A stretch of DNA of 10,783 nt from Candidatus Neoanaerotignum tabaqchaliae (GCA_904420235.1 CAJFUS010000006.1:1-10783); one strand, 5' to 3'. Shown: positions 1 to 7,131, numbered from the stretch's first letter. The notes: a model not told the origin generated them from the sequence alone. Numbers and translations: made by a program.

Positions 1-365
1 TATGAGCCGGCGCTTCTGCCCTTTTCGCCGGCCTCTTTAAACAGCGAAGGCATCATTCCCGTAATAAGACCCAAAAAAAGGCAAACCGACGGGTCCGGAT
101 ACTTTTCAAGAAAAAATGACAGCATGTTGGCTATGCCCAAAAAGCCTATGGCCCCGCCCAAAATAACCGGAAACAGCTTAGGCACATGTGTTCCAAAATT
201 TTTAATGGGGTTTGATATAAGCTCCATCACCGGCCTGTAAATGCCGAACACAACGCAAAGTACGCCCCCCGATATTCCCGGCAAAACGGCTCCCACGCCG
301 ATAAGCATTCCCTGAAGAAGCCTTTGAACAAACCTTACAGGGTTAAAATGGTTCTCTTTTCGCAT
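1..365 (-). CDS. popT: DUF368 polyprenyl-phosphate transporter, N-terminal part (cut by window edge)
   Basis: The first 121 codons of a membrane protein running off the left edge. After a short basic N-terminus comes a hydrophobic stretch with the family signature: glycines spaced along the helix, then PGISGG at residues 29-34 and a following FGIY. Two more hydrophobic segments are seen at about 64-84 and 94-106. This matches the N-terminal repeat of DUF368 proteins, which are known undecaprenyl-phosphate transporters (PopT) that return the lipid carrier across the cytoplasmic membrane for peptidoglycan and wall-polymer synthesis. The ATG at 365 is preceded by TGGAGGA (374-380) at good spacing. 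A broken histidine kinase lies upstream on the same strand, 143 bases away. The family call is firm. The symbol is by family only, and the missing C-terminal part cannot be checked. Confidence 0.85.
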   Translation of the reverse strand, partial: MRKENHFNPVRFVQRLLQGMLIGVGAVLPGISGGVLCVVFGIYRPVMELISNPIKNFGTHVPKLFPVILGGAIGFLGIANMLSFFLEKYPDPSVCLFLGLITGMMPSLFKEAGEKGRSAGS

Positions 366-467
366 TATAAAATTCCTCCAAAAATTTATTTTGTTAAGCG
401 GCAACGCCGAGGCGTTCCCCAGCGTTCTTCCGCCGAATTAATATATCAAGCCGAATGGCAAATTCCT

Positions 468-488
468 TTTAAAGGTGTTTCCTTTAAA
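468..488. repeat. AT-rich hairpin between kinase remnant and popT
   Basis: TTTAAAGG and CCTTTAAA form a perfect 8-bp stem around a 5-base loop. It sits just after the stop of the truncated kinase on the minus strand. No U-tract follows on that strand, so it is not a convincing terminator. It could be a weak transcript end or a processing hairpin before popT. Confidence 0.35.
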
Positions 489-508
489 GACTGTTTTTAT
501 TAATATTA

Positions 509-1420
509 TTATGCCATATCAGTAGTCTTATAAGCCGCTTTTAATTTAAAAATATAAATAAAATATAAATTCAAAAACAATTTTTTATAAACAGCTTTAA
601 AAAAGCACGCCCAGTGTGCCCAGCACAATGGCGAGCGTATGTCGTGGGATATTCCGGCAATCAGTTCTCTGCGGCTTTTCTCCTGCCGCTGCGTCTCCAT
701 AACGGATGCCTTAAGATGCACGGCCATTTCGTTAAAATCTCCGCAAACCGCCTTAAACTCGTCGTTCCGGTTATATTCTATGCGGTAATCCAAATTTCCG
801 CCGCCAATCTCGCGGACTCCTTTTATAAGTATGTCCAGCGGCTCTTCTATTTTTTTGAACACAAATTTTGTTAAAAACCTGTTGGCAACTAAAATAGAGG
901 CCAAAATGGCTATTATAATGGCGGCTCCCGACAGCGCAACCGCCAGCTTAATGTCAAAATATCTCTCCGCTACGCCGCTTCTTCCAAACAGGCTTATGGT
1001 ATACAAATTACCGTCTATTTCTTCTTGGTGAATATATAACCCGCGGCCGTTTTTTGTTATTGTGGCGTTCCCGTCCAAGGCTTCGGCGGCGGTTTTAAGG
1101 TCGCCGTCCGTCTCCTCAAAACTGCCGTATGAGAAAACGGTTTTTTCCCCTTTTTCTATGGTTATGGACATTCCGCTGCCCCTAAGCACCGGCTCTATTA
1201 AGGAAAAATCCGAATTCTCTTCTATGCCCTTCTCCACCGCCTCCGTAACGGCGAAGCAGGCAAGCTCAAAATCCTCTAAATCCCTGAAGCCGAAGCCTAC
1301 CCTGTTAACAAATGACAGCCATATAAAGGCCATGCACAAAAGTCCGATTAACAGCGCCGAAAGGGCGGGAGACACAATCATAAGTATGTTCGACCAAAAC
1401 AGACGCCTTTTAATAGTCAT
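509..1420 (-). pseudogene. Sensor histidine kinase truncated after the H-box
   Basis: The sequence shows two transmembrane helices (about 9-37 and 157-181) flanking an extracellular sensor region, a HAMP linker (about 182-236), and a dimerisation helix ending in the H-box SHDIRSPL with phospho-accepting His259. A normal kinase would continue with the rest of the DHp domain and an ATP-binding HATPase_c domain of some 150 residues. Here the homology ends at about base 626 and a 38-residue unrelated tail (Cys/Trp then Phe/Lys/Tyr-rich) runs to TAA. It cannot phosphorylate itself. I chose ATG 1420 because AGGCGG lies 8 bases upstream; a GTG at 1429 is possible but sits too close to that site. No response regulator gene is adjacent, which is unusual, and it may have gone in the same deletion. 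Family is certain; loss of kinase function is a strong inference. Confidence 0.88.
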
Positions 1421-1443
1421 GCCGCACACCGCCTTTAACTTTT

Positions 1444-1488
1444 ATTATATCACCGGTGCCCTTAACATATATAAACTATATATAAACT
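1444..1488 (-). promoter_or_regulatory. Promoter of the kinase remnant with tandem repeat over -35
   Basis: On the minus strand a perfect TATAAT (1444-1449) lies 24 bases before the ATG. The -35 position, 17 bases upstream, has no TTGACA. It is covered by two perfect head-to-tail copies of an 11-bp unit (plus strand ATATATAAACT at 1467-1477 and 1478-1488). OmpR/PhoB-family response regulators typically bind direct repeats with about 11-bp spacing and replace a poor -35. This therefore looks like the autoregulated promoter of a two-component operon. Confidence 0.55.
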
Positions 1489-1566
1489 TTTTCGGCTTCC
1501 GTAAAATTTCCGCTTGGCAACCTCCTCCGCGCCCTAATTTAAAATAATTTTGTAAGGCTGCCTAAA

Positions 1567-3924
1567 TCACCATATTCCAACCCTTTCCTGCGGCGGCACA
1601 TACATTCCGTCGTCGGGGCCTATTGAATATACCTCATAAAACTTATCACAGCTTTGAAGCACCCTGTCAACCCTAACTTTGTCGGCGCTGTGCTCGTCTA
1701 CATAAGCCATAGTCTGCAAAACTTCTCTGGTGCTTGTGGAAAGCCACAAAAGGGCGTAATTTTCAAACATCTTTTTAAAGTCAAAGTTCGGAGTTTTTCC
1801 TCCCAGCTCCACAACGCAGGCGAGGGCGCCCAAATCGGCTATATTCTCGCCAAGTGTAAGCTCTCCGTCATTATATATTTCCGGCGCTATTTCCTGTCCG
1901 TCAAAAAACTCCACAACATCGTCGCATAAGCCGTTGAAGGCCGCCTTGTCCTCGGCTGTCCACCAATCGGCGGCGTTTCCTTTTTCGTCATACTGGGCGC
2001 CGCTTGAGTCGAAGGCGTGAGTAATCTCGTGGCCTATAACAAAGCCTAAGCCGCCCAAATTTTCCTCATAAGATGCGTTTTTATCATATACCGGCGCTTG
2101 AAGGAAAGCTACGGGCAGATTTATGGAATTGAAGCTGGGCATATAAAAGGCGTTAACCGTTTGTGGAGTCGTAATCCACTGCTCCCTGTCAACGGCCTCG
2201 TATGAAAGGGCAGCGTTATAGCTTTGATAGGCCTTCAACATTTCCATGGCGTTTTCAAAATAGCTGCCGCCCTCCTCAACGCTTCTAAGCTCAACGCCGT
2301 CCAAAGGGAACTCCGCATTTTCATAGTCCGGCGCTCCCACATTAATACGCAAATTTGTAAGCTTAAGCAATGCCTTTTCTTTTGTGGCGTCGCTCATCCA
2401 AGTTAAATTTGAAATTCTTTCCTCATACACGTCTATTATGTCATACACCATTTCGGTAACGTCCGATACAATCTCGTCGGAGCAGTATTTTTGGGCGTAT
2501 ATTTGACCTATATAGTCCGAAAGATAGCTGTCAACGGCCGATATAGCGGCTTCCTCCAGAGGAACAGAACCCTCTATTCCATAGGCTTCCTGATTATATG
2601 TTATGCCGGCGTTTCTAAAGTCCTCGCTCAAAAATCCTGCGCAGCTTGAAATAAGAGACACTTTAATATAGTTTTTAACATCGTCAATATCTCCATCATT
2701 AATAAGCTGTGCGGCCTTAAGCATATTGCCCTCGTCCGAAACAAGAATTTCCTCGCTGTCCTTAAATCCGGCTCTCTCAAACTCTGCCTTTAAATCAACA
2801 GACGAAAATATATCCTGAAGCTGGTCCAGCGTATATACATTGTATGTTTTTTCCAAGTCATACTGTTCCGCAAGGCTTAAAGAAGCGTCGGAAAGCTGTT
2901 TCTCAAACTCAAACATATTTTCCGCGTCTCTTTGGGCCTCTTCCTCATTTTCGCCGCAAAGTACAAGCAAAGCCTCTATATATTTTATATAGGCGTCTTT
3001 TTGTATTTCGGCCTCGCCTTCATAAACCTGCTGCGCCAAAGAGGCCGAAGCCGGCATAAATACCGTTTGATATTTTCCGCTGTCCATTGAGTCGATTGTC
3101 AAATCAAAGCCGGCCACAAAAGAAAGAGCCGAATACGCTCCATCCATAAGCATAATGTCGTCCAATTCCGAAAGGCTCTTAATATTGTCAACTGCCTCAA
3201 TATCGTCGGCAATAGGCGTAAAGCCCGCCTCGTTTCGGGCCTCCATGTTCATATAGTTGTTATACAAAACTTTTATTTTACCTTGAGCCGTGTCTGGCTG
3301 CGCCTGAGATGAAACGGCCTCTTTTATTATTTCCTCAATTTGGTCCTGAGTATTGTTATATATCTCGTTTATCGTTCCCGCTGACGTTTCTCCCTCTGAA
3401 ATTTCAAGGTTATCCAGCTCCTCTTTGTTTATGGAGGCGTAAAAGCTGTCCCTCTCGTTGGAACCGTAAATTGCGAACACCCGGTTTATAAACCTCTCCA
3501 TTTCCTCCTCGGTAACCTTCTCACCAGGCGAAAACACTCCCTGCGCCGTTCCCGACACAATTCCGGCGTCAAAAACCGGTTCCAATTCGCCCTCGGCCCA
3601 GCTTGGAATATCACTGAAATCCTCTTTGGGAAGGGCTATTCTAAGATTGTTCCCCTTAAGCTCCGGAAATCCGCCGAATGCCCTGTTAAGCATAATAAGG
3701 GCTTCGGCCTTTGTAACAGGATTTTCTTTGTTAAGCTCTCCCCTGCCGTATCCCTTAATAATATCCTCCTCAGACACGTCAGGGTTATAGTCGTCGGCGG
3801 CCTTAAGCAACATTTCAACGGCCTCTCCCCTTGTTATGTAATTCTCTTGGGCTAAAGCCGGAACGGACGGTAATGTACATATAGTCATAACTGACACAAG
3901 CAAAGCCGCTATTGTTTTTTTCAT
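1567..3924 (-). CDS. Secreted SLH-domain M13 (neprilysin/PepO-type) zinc metallopeptidase
   Basis: A 785-residue exported zinc endopeptidase. A signal peptide (1-25, ending ALA) is followed by about two SLH-like motifs (roughly 28-85 and 103-154), which should hold it on the cell wall. The M13 N-terminal helical domain follows (about 155-540) and then the catalytic domain. All key M13 features are visible: NAFY at 591-594, HEITH at 632-636 (zinc ligands His632 and His636, catalytic Glu633), GENIAD at 692-697 (third zinc ligand Glu693, with Asp697), the substrate-binding His745 and Arg751, and the typical DGMYVPP C-terminal end. It is therefore complete and probably active on peptides outside the cell. 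The ATG at 3924 follows AAAAGGGGGA (3931-3940). The SLH motifs are degenerate, with only the first keeping an ITRGE core, so wall attachment is less certain than catalysis. It stands alone, with no clear terminator. Confidence 0.95.
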   Translation of the reverse strand: MKKTIAALLVSVMTICTLPSVPALAQENYITRGEAVEMLLKAADDYNPDVSEEDIIKGYGRGELNKENPVTKAEALIMLNRAFGGFPELKGNNLRIALPKEDFSDIPSWAEGELEPVFDAGIVSGTAQGVFSPGEKVTEEEMERFINRVFAIYGSNERDSFYASINKEELDNLEISEGETSAGTINEIYNNTQDQIEEIIKEAVSSQAQPDTAQGKIKVLYNNYMNMEARNEAGFTPIADDIEAVDNIKSLSELDDIMLMDGAYSALSFVAGFDLTIDSMDSGKYQTVFMPASASLAQQVYEGEAEIQKDAYIKYIEALLVLCGENEEEAQRDAENMFEFEKQLSDASLSLAEQYDLEKTYNVYTLDQLQDIFSSVDLKAEFERAGFKDSEEILVSDEGNMLKAAQLINDGDIDDVKNYIKVSLISSCAGFLSEDFRNAGITYNQEAYGIEGSVPLEEAAISAVDSYLSDYIGQIYAQKYCSDEIVSDVTEMVYDIIDVYEERISNLTWMSDATKEKALLKLTNLRINVGAPDYENAEFPLDGVELRSVEEGGSYFENAMEMLKAYQSYNAALSYEAVDREQWITTPQTVNAFYMPSFNSINLPVAFLQAPVYDKNASYEENLGGLGFVIGHEITHAFDSSGAQYDEKGNAADWWTAEDKAAFNGLCDDVVEFFDGQEIAPEIYNDGELTLGENIADLGALACVVELGGKTPNFDFKKMFENYALLWLSTSTREVLQTMAYVDEHSADKVRVDRVLQSCDKFYEVYSIGPDDGMYVPPQERVGIW

Positions 3925-3983
3925 TTAATTTCCCCCTTTTTCTTTAAAACGCATTAAAACCGAAAACAGGACCGTCGCTTTAA

Positions 3984-4017
3984 ACCGCCGCTTGTCATTT
4001 TTGATATAAAAGGCGGT
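3984..4017. repeat. GC-rich inverted repeat upstream of the M13 peptidase
   Basis: ACCGCC (3984-3989) and GGCGGT (4012-4017) are separated by an AT-rich 22-base spacer, 60-93 bases before the peptidase start. It could be an operator or a 5'-leader hairpin, but six pairs with a long loop is weak evidence. Confidence 0.25.
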
Positions 4018-4115
4018 GCCGGCCGAATGTGGGCCCGTTCCCGAAAATTTAAAAATAATTCAAAAATCAAACTTACTTTTCAGCCAATAAAATAAGGCTT
4101 TTTTAATAACCCTGA

Positions 4116-4400
4116 ACTGTTAAAAACAGGCTCACATCGGTACAGACGTTTAAGTTTTCCCGCGTTTTCGGTCAATATCGGCAAAAGCGTTTCATAAAGC
4201 GATTTTTACCATTAAAACAAAGTCCTAAACCGCAGCGCAGCGCTTTTTTCGCCTGTTTGCCCTATTTTAATTTTCAAGTCTTATATTACATCATATTTGC
4301 CTTTGGCGCAATTACCGTATACTCAAAAAATATCTCCGGCCGCTTAATTACAGCCGGAGACATAAAGAATTATTTTTATTCCATCATGTTTATATTATAA
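4116..4400 (+). pseudogene. Fragment resembling an ABC exporter transmembrane domain
   Basis: An open frame of 94 codons without a credible start or ribosome binding site. The first part is basic and amphipathic with Tyr/Arg/Lys-rich stretches, like the cytoplasmic helix of an ABC exporter. It is followed by a hydrophobic segment (YYIIFAFGAITVY) and then LITAGDIKNYFYSIMF. The order hydrophobic helix, short polar turn, (I/L)TxGD, then aromatic helix is what is seen near the end of exporter membrane domains, just before the ATPase. TAA follows at once, so the ATPase domain is absent. About a quarter of such a domain is present. The match is by eye and could be wrong. The next fragment (CoA-transferase) starts 27 bases later in another frame, which suggests a deletion joint. 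Confidence 0.4.
4325..4360 (-). terminator. Possible intrinsic terminator on the minus strand, without a gene
   Basis: TCTCCGGC (4333-4340) and GCCGGAGA (4353-4360) form a perfect 8-bp GC-rich stem with a 12-base loop. Read on the minus strand it is followed by TATTTTTT. No intact minus-strand gene lies to its right until 5357-5638. It also falls inside the plus-strand ABC-like fragment, so it may be a coincidence of coding sequence or the leftover terminator of a deleted gene. Confidence 0.35.
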
Positions 4401-4426
4401 CTGTCGGCAACGTCAAAAGCCGCGGC

Positions 4427-4693
4427 GCCGGAGTTCCCGCCAGCCCCGTGTATGAGATTGACGACATGGTTAAAGACCCTCAATACGTAGCCAGACAGTC
4501 AATTCAGTCCATGGCCCACCCGCTTTTTGACAAAATTTCTGTTCCGGCCATACACCCTGTTTTTTCAGGCACTCCCTGCCGGATATGCTCCCTCGGCAAA
4601 CCTCTCGGAGCCGACAACGAGGAAATATACTGCGGACGCATGGGTCTAAGCGCCGATGAGCTTAAAAGCCTTAAGGAAAAAGGAGTTTTATAA
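4427..4693 (+). pseudogene. CaiB/BaiF family CoA-transferase, C-terminal remnant
   Basis: About 88 codons matching the end of class III (CaiB/BaiF) CoA-transferases, which move CoA between carboxylic acids and are normally about 400 residues long. Family signs are GVPASPV followed by an acidic IDDM stretch and DPQYVARQSI, the HP segment, a Pro/Ser-rich loop, a small-residue LGKPLGADNEE stretch in place of the usual PxLGxHxxE, and the terminal GLSADELKSLKEKGVL. The catalytic Asp and CoA-binding region are in the missing N-terminal three quarters. The frame stays open a little upstream (to about 4373), but similarity begins only at about 4427. A GTG at 4448 is not backed by a ribosome binding site. 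It is the clearest fragment in this stretch of decayed genes. Confidence 0.75.
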
Positions 4694-4713
4694 ACCAGAA
4701 ATTTCTTAAATAA

Positions 4714-5097
4714 CATAAAAAAATTCCTGCTATTCGTTTCGCCAAAAGACGTTCGCCCTCAATTACAAAAACCGCCATAAATCTTGTGGCCTCAAACCCA
4801 GTTTATTTCACTCTTGTTCCCGAGGCCTATACAAAGCATGTGGCAAACCCCGAAAGGCTCAGGCTTTTTTCCGTAGACACGCCGGAGCTTGTGTGGCCTC
4901 TTAACGTTGTTTACAAAAAGAACAAATACATAAATCAAACACTTAAAAAATTTATAGAATGCACAAAAGAAACATTTGGAGACAAAAAAGCAATGCCTCA
5001 GTTCGACAACACCAATATAGCCTTTAAGGGCCATACCTACGCCGAAAATGGGGACATAGAAAAAATAAAACTCAGCGACAAACTTAAATATTACTAA
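4714..5097 (+). pseudogene. LysR-type regulator, C-terminal fragment of the effector-binding domain
   Basis: A frame open from a TAA at 4711 to the stop at 5095-5097. The recognisable part starts near 4759. An INLVAS stretch leads to FTLVPEAY, matching the usual LVAxGxGxxLLPE turn of the LysR substrate-binding domain. The ELVWPLNVVYKKNKYINQTLKKFI stretch that comes later (at about 4890-4960) is the typical last strand and helix (WPLxxVYRKxxYLSxAxKxFI). The N-terminal winged helix-turn-helix and most of the effector domain, roughly 200 residues, are absent, so it cannot bind DNA. A somewhat long tail of about 35 residues follows the helix. It begins 20 bases after the CoA-transferase remnant on the same strand. 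LysR regulators often sit beside the catabolic genes they control, so it may have served the locus whose pieces surround it. Confidence 0.7.
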
Positions 5098-5134
5098 GCC
5101 GCGCATAAAAACATGTCATTTTCCGAAATATAAT

Positions 5135-5178
5135 AAAAGGACCCTTGAATGATACATAATATCAAACAAGGGCCTTTT
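5135..5178. terminator. Bidirectional hairpin after the LysR remnant
   Basis: AAAAGG and CCCTTG (5135-5147, one unpaired A) pair with CAAGGG and CCTTTT (5167-5178), giving a 12-bp stem with a 19-base loop, A-rich on one side and U-rich on the other. It lies 38 bases after the LysR stop, and on the other strand beyond the lipoprotein remnant, so it could end transcripts from both sides. Confidence 0.6.
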
Positions 5179-5356
5179 AAAATTGGGAGAAAACAAAGAT
5201 ATTAAATACCGCCCGCGAATTTGCCGCCAGCAAACCGCGTCTGCGGCGTATTTAAAACCGGCTTCTTAAAACAAGGCCGATTTTCCACATATATTTTAAC
5301 CTTTATATCAAAATTTATTCATGCTGAAATAACAACGGCCCAAGACAGATGCAAAT
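5179..5356. other. Gap between hairpin and lipoprotein remnant
   Basis: No convincing gene. A short plus-strand frame (about 5181-5249) encodes a TAREFAASKPR-like stretch that looks protein-like and may be another scrap of a lost gene, but I cannot name it. The rest is AT-rich with stops in all frames. Confidence 0.3.
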
Positions 5357-5638
5357 TTATATGGCCGAATAACCAATGCTTAAAGTATTTAAAAATAATA
5401 TGCCGGCCAAACTGTCATTATGGTTTTTACGGTTTAAGGGTATATCAAGGCTGCCGTCACTTACTGTTTCGGCCTCGGCGCTTGCGGTTTCCGAACTGGA
5501 AGCCGATGATGCGCTTGAGGTTTCGGAACTGGCCGCGGCACTTGCGGAACCTCCGTTTTGCGTAGCGCAGCCCGAAAGACTTGAAAATGATAAAACGCCC
5601 GCTATTGCAAGTGTAAAAACTAAATTTTTGCTCTTCAT
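5357..5638 (-). pseudogene. Truncated substrate-binding lipoprotein, possibly TctC-like
   Basis: The N-terminus is a textbook lipoprotein signal: MKSKN, a hydrophobic core, and the lipobox LSGC, giving a diacylglyceryl-Cys at about residue 23. A long Ser/Ala/Glu/Thr linker follows, as in Gram-positive solute-binding proteins. The ATG at 5638 follows AAGGAGGA at ideal spacing, so it is the start; an earlier in-frame ATG at 5665 is not supported. After DGSLDIP the frame gives an uninformative 26-residue tail to TAA. Dropping one base in the run of five T at 5424-5428 gives instead a KTIMTVWPA stretch, which resembles the first strand of TctC solute-binding proteins before their GGGTD loop. Both a frameshift and a deletion then seem to have destroyed the roughly 300-residue protein. 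The lipoprotein part is secure; the TctC identity is tentative. Confidence 0.6.
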
Positions 5639-5724
5639 TTTTTCATTCCTCCTTAATAAAAACAATATAAATCGGTTAAATACCGTTTTTCTTTTCGCCG
5701 GCCGCCAACTTTCTTTGATATTGA

Positions 5725-5847
5725 CTTTTTATATGCGAAACTGTTGGCCAACAGGCTTTTGGATTCATAACCGACGGTGCCCGCCGCGTTTCCGAAATCG
5801 GCTCTAAACCGCTTGAGATTTACAAACGCGGCCCCTTTGTCGGCTAA
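5725..5847 (+). pseudogene. Short fragment resembling RraA-family proteins
   Basis: A 40-codon open frame with no start and no ribosome binding site. From about 5758 it reads like protein: a FITDGARR stretch, then SEIG, then PLEIYKRG, and TAA. This order fits the RraA fold core (V[IV]DGxxRD, then EI, then PVFARG), found in RNase E inhibitors and in related aldolases such as 4-hydroxy-4-methyl-2-oxoglutarate aldolase. The catalytic Arg-Asp pair is here Arg-Val, which is either divergence or decay. Only about 30 of some 210 residues can be seen, so the assignment is tentative. Its presence beside CoA-transferase, LysR and lipoprotein fragments makes it more plausible. Confidence 0.4.
5741..5754. 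repeat. 14-bp perfect palindrome
   Basis: CTGTTGGCCAACAG reads the same on both strands. It lies just left of the recognisable part of the RraA-like fragment. It could be an old operator half-buried in the decay zone or a coincidence. Confidence 0.3.
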
Positions 5848-6344
5848 AGTTTTAAGTATTTGTTTTTCATTTATATTTTATAAATAAATAGTAACTCCAA
5901 CGGGCTCAAAACAGAAGTATCCTTAAGTTGTTCTGCTTAAAGCCTTGGGTTAAAGCTTGCCGGCTAAAAATTATCCGCCAATTTATAACGCTTCTTTGTC
6001 TTTACTTAAAATCCCGTTTACGTGCTGTTTTTAAAATACATATTTGCAAACTGCCTCTTACTTATCACAGGCTTTTAATTTAACTTGTGGAATAGTAAAT
6101 TTTTATATCCACATACTTCACCGCTGTAAATCCATTTGATTAAAGCTGACCTCCATTTAACTAAACGGTTCCCGCCGTTCAAATAAACAGCGGCCTATTA
6201 ACTTTTTGGTTAAACTAAATATGCCAGCCCTATAAAAGCTGTTTTCATTTGGAAGTAAGTTTAAGCGGAATGTCTCTACCCTTAGTAGGTTGCCTCACTG
6301 GACGGCCAATGGTATTCTATACCCAAAAGGAGAGTGAAATAAAA
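5848..6344. other. AT-rich non-coding stretch upstream of the HTH-desulfoferrodoxin gene
   Basis: About 500 bases with frequent stops in all six frames and no recognisable protein remnant. Small dyads occur (TGTGGAATA with TATCCACA at 6086-6113; AACGG with CCGTT around 6164-6180), none with a T-run. No clear promoter with both boxes was found. The segment probably holds the promoter of the downstream gene plus fully eroded DNA. Confidence 0.4.
6311..6323. promoter_or_regulatory. Candidate operator dyad before the HTH gene
   Basis: GGTAT-TCT-ATACC is a perfect 5-bp dyad with a 3-base centre. It ends just before the AAAGGAGA ribosome binding site (6326-6333) of the XRE-type regulator. XRE proteins often repress their own genes by binding such short dyads, but with only five bases per arm this is a suggestion. 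Confidence 0.3.
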
Positions 6345-6929
6345 ATGAATAATTATATAACAGGTTCAACAATAAAATCCCTCAGGGAAAAACAAAACAT
6401 AACTCAGTCGTAGCTGGCGGAAAAATTAAGCGTAAGCGACAAGGCCGTTTCAAAATGGGAAACCGGCCGAGGGCTGCCCGACATTTCATTAATAGAGCCT
6501 TTGGCGGCTGCTCTCAGGGTATCCGTTCCAGAGCTGCTTTCGGGCCAGCTAATAAACAATCAAAACCGTTCGGCAAACATTATGCGGTCTAAACTGTATG
6601 TTTGCCCTATATGCGGCAATATTTTCCACTCCATGGGAAACGCTATGATTTCATGCTGCGGCATAACTTTGCCGCCCTTAGAGGCCGACGAGGCGGACAG
6701 CCAGCATCAAATGAACTGCGAAACAGTTGAGAATGAATATTTTATATCTTCCGGCCATACTATGACCAAAGACCACTACATTTCGTTTATAGCATACTGC
6801 ACATACAACCGTTTTGAAATTGTAAAGCTATATCCGGAAGGCAGCCCCGAAGCCAGATTTTTAAACCGCGGCCATGGAATTCTCTTTTGGTACTGCAATC
6901 GCCATGGATTATTCAGCAAAAAAATCTAA
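6345..6929 (+). pseudogene. XRE helix-turn-helix fused to desulfoferrodoxin (superoxide reductase-like), with TAG at codon 23
   Basis: A 194-codon frame with a good ribosome binding site (AAAGGAGA, 6326-6333). Residues 8-65 form a Cro/C1-type helix-turn-helix (ITQS, LAEKLSVSDKAVSKWETGRGLPD, then the LIEPLAAAL helix). Residues 84-194 form a full class I desulfoferrodoxin. Centre I is a desulforedoxin-type Cys4 site (Cys87, Cys90, Cys104, Cys105). Centre II has all five ligands of a superoxide reductase iron: His121, His138 (HTMT), His144 (DHYI), Cys184 and His187 (CNRHG). Homologous Clostridial regulators carry Glu where codon 23 is TAG (6411-6413), a GAG to TAG change. The rest is intact, so the mutation is recent, read through, or a sequencing error. 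The fusion suggests an oxygen- or superoxide-responsive repressor. Without readthrough only the desulfoferrodoxin part could still be made, from an internal start. Confidence 0.85.
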
Positions 6930-7131
6930 AATAAATTTTTTAAATTAATGGCATTTTGAGGAATAGATGAAAACGCCGACGTATTTTAATTTTCAAAAGG
7001 CTACGCTGGAGATATTAAATTAAAAAACATATTTTTTAACTTCAAGTTCCGGACCAGCGAAAAGGCAAAACATATATTTTGGGGCTCCTAAAAATCCCGC
7101 CCCAGTATTTTCAAAACTCCTAAAAAGCGTG
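6930..7131. other. Non-coding stretch between HTH-desulfoferrodoxin gene and terminator
   Basis: AT-rich with no clear gene. It holds an 18-codon frame with a GAGGA site (ATG at 6967, TAA at 7021-7023) that may be chance. It also has a small GC hairpin, TGGGGC with GCCCCA (7080-7085, 7099-7104), followed by GTATTTT, which could be a weak first terminator for the plus-strand gene. Confidence 0.35.

Noticed and set aside
391..420. AACGCCGAGGCGTT dyad upstream of popT
   Set aside because: The centre of two bases is too small for a hairpin and there is no associated promoter, so it is probably chance.
4230..4252. AGCGCAGCGCT followed by six T, resembling a plus-strand terminator
   Set aside because: The hairpin has only about four stem pairs with a 3-base loop, and no plus-strand gene ends upstream.
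4792..5106. Minus-strand 104-codon frame with hydrophobic aromatic-rich translation
   Set aside because: It is opposite the LysR-like fragment, whose translation matches a known domain. The Phe/Val richness comes from reading Lys/Asn codons in reverse.
6270..6310. GTCTCTACC followed by GGAC, recalling the core of purine riboswitches
   Set aside because: The upstream P1 and ATATGG elements and the CCGTAAA-type loop are missing, so the fold cannot be built.
6290..6320. TTGCCT with TATTCT at 17-base spacing as a promoter for the HTH gene
   Set aside because: Both boxes match only 4 of 6, and transcription would begin inside the ribosome binding site.
6411..6413. TAG as a recoded codon (for example a changed genetic code)
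   Set aside because: A single site replacing a usual Glu codon is better explained by a point mutation. Nothing else in the window suggests recoding.
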